From: Actinomycetes bacterium
Lineage (GTDB): Bacteria > Actinomycetota > Humimicrobiia > Humimicrobiales > Humimicrobiaceae
Assembly (NCBI GenBank): GCA_030603375.1
Contig: JAUVXY010000099.1
Span: forward strand, 1 to 5,275
Reading direction: 5' to 3'
DNA: 5,275 bases
The translations under genes and the position numbers were made by a program. Positions 4,927 to 5,275 of the stretch are shown here, piece after piece. The notes beneath the pieces are model-generated. The model was given only the letters and a program-made list of their open reading frames with translations. It was not told the DNA's origin and ran no database searches. The first letter of the stretch is position 1. Each line of letters starts with the position of its first letter.

Positions 4927-5275
4927 TTATGGTACCAGCTCTAAATTTCCCCAGACCCCAACTTTGCTATCTTTTACAATTAAAATCCCTTTTACATCAT
5001 TTAATTTTTTATAATGATTTATAGTTCGTGGTATATCACCGCAGTTACTAATACTGTTAGCAATTGCGGTAGCTGCTCCATCTGCACTTATGGCAGACCC
5101 GGATAGTACTACGACAAGATCACTCCTGCCCATGCTTAACGAGTGGCCAAACTTACCAGACGAAGAACATAATCCGCAAGGTGTGTTTTCCTTTCTGATT
5201 TTTAAATTAATTCTATCCTTAAAATATTTATTTTTTAAATATGCGCCTGCATTTATATCTCTTTTGCTTTTTAAA
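4927..5275 (-). CDS. UPF0280 family protein, C-terminal part (5' end outside window)
   Basis: The frame is open from the right edge to TAA 4927-4929, giving 115 visible residues. The conserved UPF0280 block is present: a CSSSG motif (visible residues 36-40) followed by FGHSLSMGRSDLVVVLSG, then ISADGAATAIAN, and a C-terminal VKGILIVKDSKVGVWG with LELVP at the end. An internal ATG at 5131-5133 is not the start, because the diagnostic CSSSG...GHS motif lies upstream of it in the same frame. UPF0280 proteins are related in fold to ApbE-type flavin transferases, but their own function is unknown. They are usually around 230-250 residues, so roughly half is missing to the right. C33 and C36 of the visible part form a CxxC pair, and many family members have only the second cysteine. 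The gene converges with bactofilin. Confidence 0.85.
   Translation of the reverse strand, partial: LKSKRDINAGAYLKNKYFKDRINLKIRKENTPCGLCSSSGKFGHSLSMGRSDLVVVLSGSAISADGAATAIANSISNCGDIPRTINHYKKLNDVKGILIVKDSKVGVWGNLELVP

Noticed and set aside
1..5275. CRISPR array, riboswitch or insertion-sequence inverted repeats
   Set aside because: I read for regular direct repeats, conserved aptamer-like leaders and terminal inverted repeats and saw none.

Overview
The window is AT-rich bacterial DNA. It carries tRNA genes with encoded CCA ends, good Shine-Dalgarno sites, a sigma70-type promoter, a bactofilin and a CapA-type lipoprotein, all of which point to a bacterium. The mix of an AmmeMemoRadiSam gene pair, a DUF2905 protein, a UPF0280 protein and an unusual CapA recalled from Chloroflexi-like genomes suggests an uncultured anaerobic lineage, but no gene here fixes the phylum. 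Coding is dense and there is no gene-free stretch over 300 bases.

Layout. (1) Positions 1-148 hold the C-terminal tail of a probable serine site-specific recombinase. Its last codons run through a copy of a tRNA 3' end (114-141), which looks like the edge or attachment core of an integrative element whose body lies to the left. Positions 149-284 hold no recognisable gene. (2) Positions 285-584 carry three minus-strand tRNA genes in transcription order Thr(TGT), Tyr(GTA), Thr(GGT). A near-consensus promoter at 604-632 drives them. (3) Positions 688-2357 carry a plus-strand operon: a small DUF2905 membrane protein, a MEMO1-family protein and an AMMECR1-family protein. (4) Positions 2411-4189 (minus) encode a large lipoprotein with a periplasmic-binding-protein-like N-terminal region and a divergent CapA metallophosphatase-like domain. 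(5) After a 236-base divergent intergenic region, 4426-4869 (plus) encodes a bactofilin. (6) Positions 4927-5275 (minus) encode the C-terminal part of a UPF0280 (ApbE-like) protein that runs off the right edge.

How the genes fit together. The MEMO1 and AMMECR1 homologues are two parts of the AmmeMemoRadiSam system, whose chemistry is not settled. Its radical-SAM partner is not in this window. The CapA-like lipoprotein and the bactofilin are both envelope-associated, but they are divergently transcribed and no functional link is shown. The most interesting points are the recombinase/tRNA-fragment junction, whose geometry resembles an attP rather than a normal integrated junction; the replaced active-site motifs of the CapA-like protein; and the C at position 33 of tRNA-Thr(GGT).
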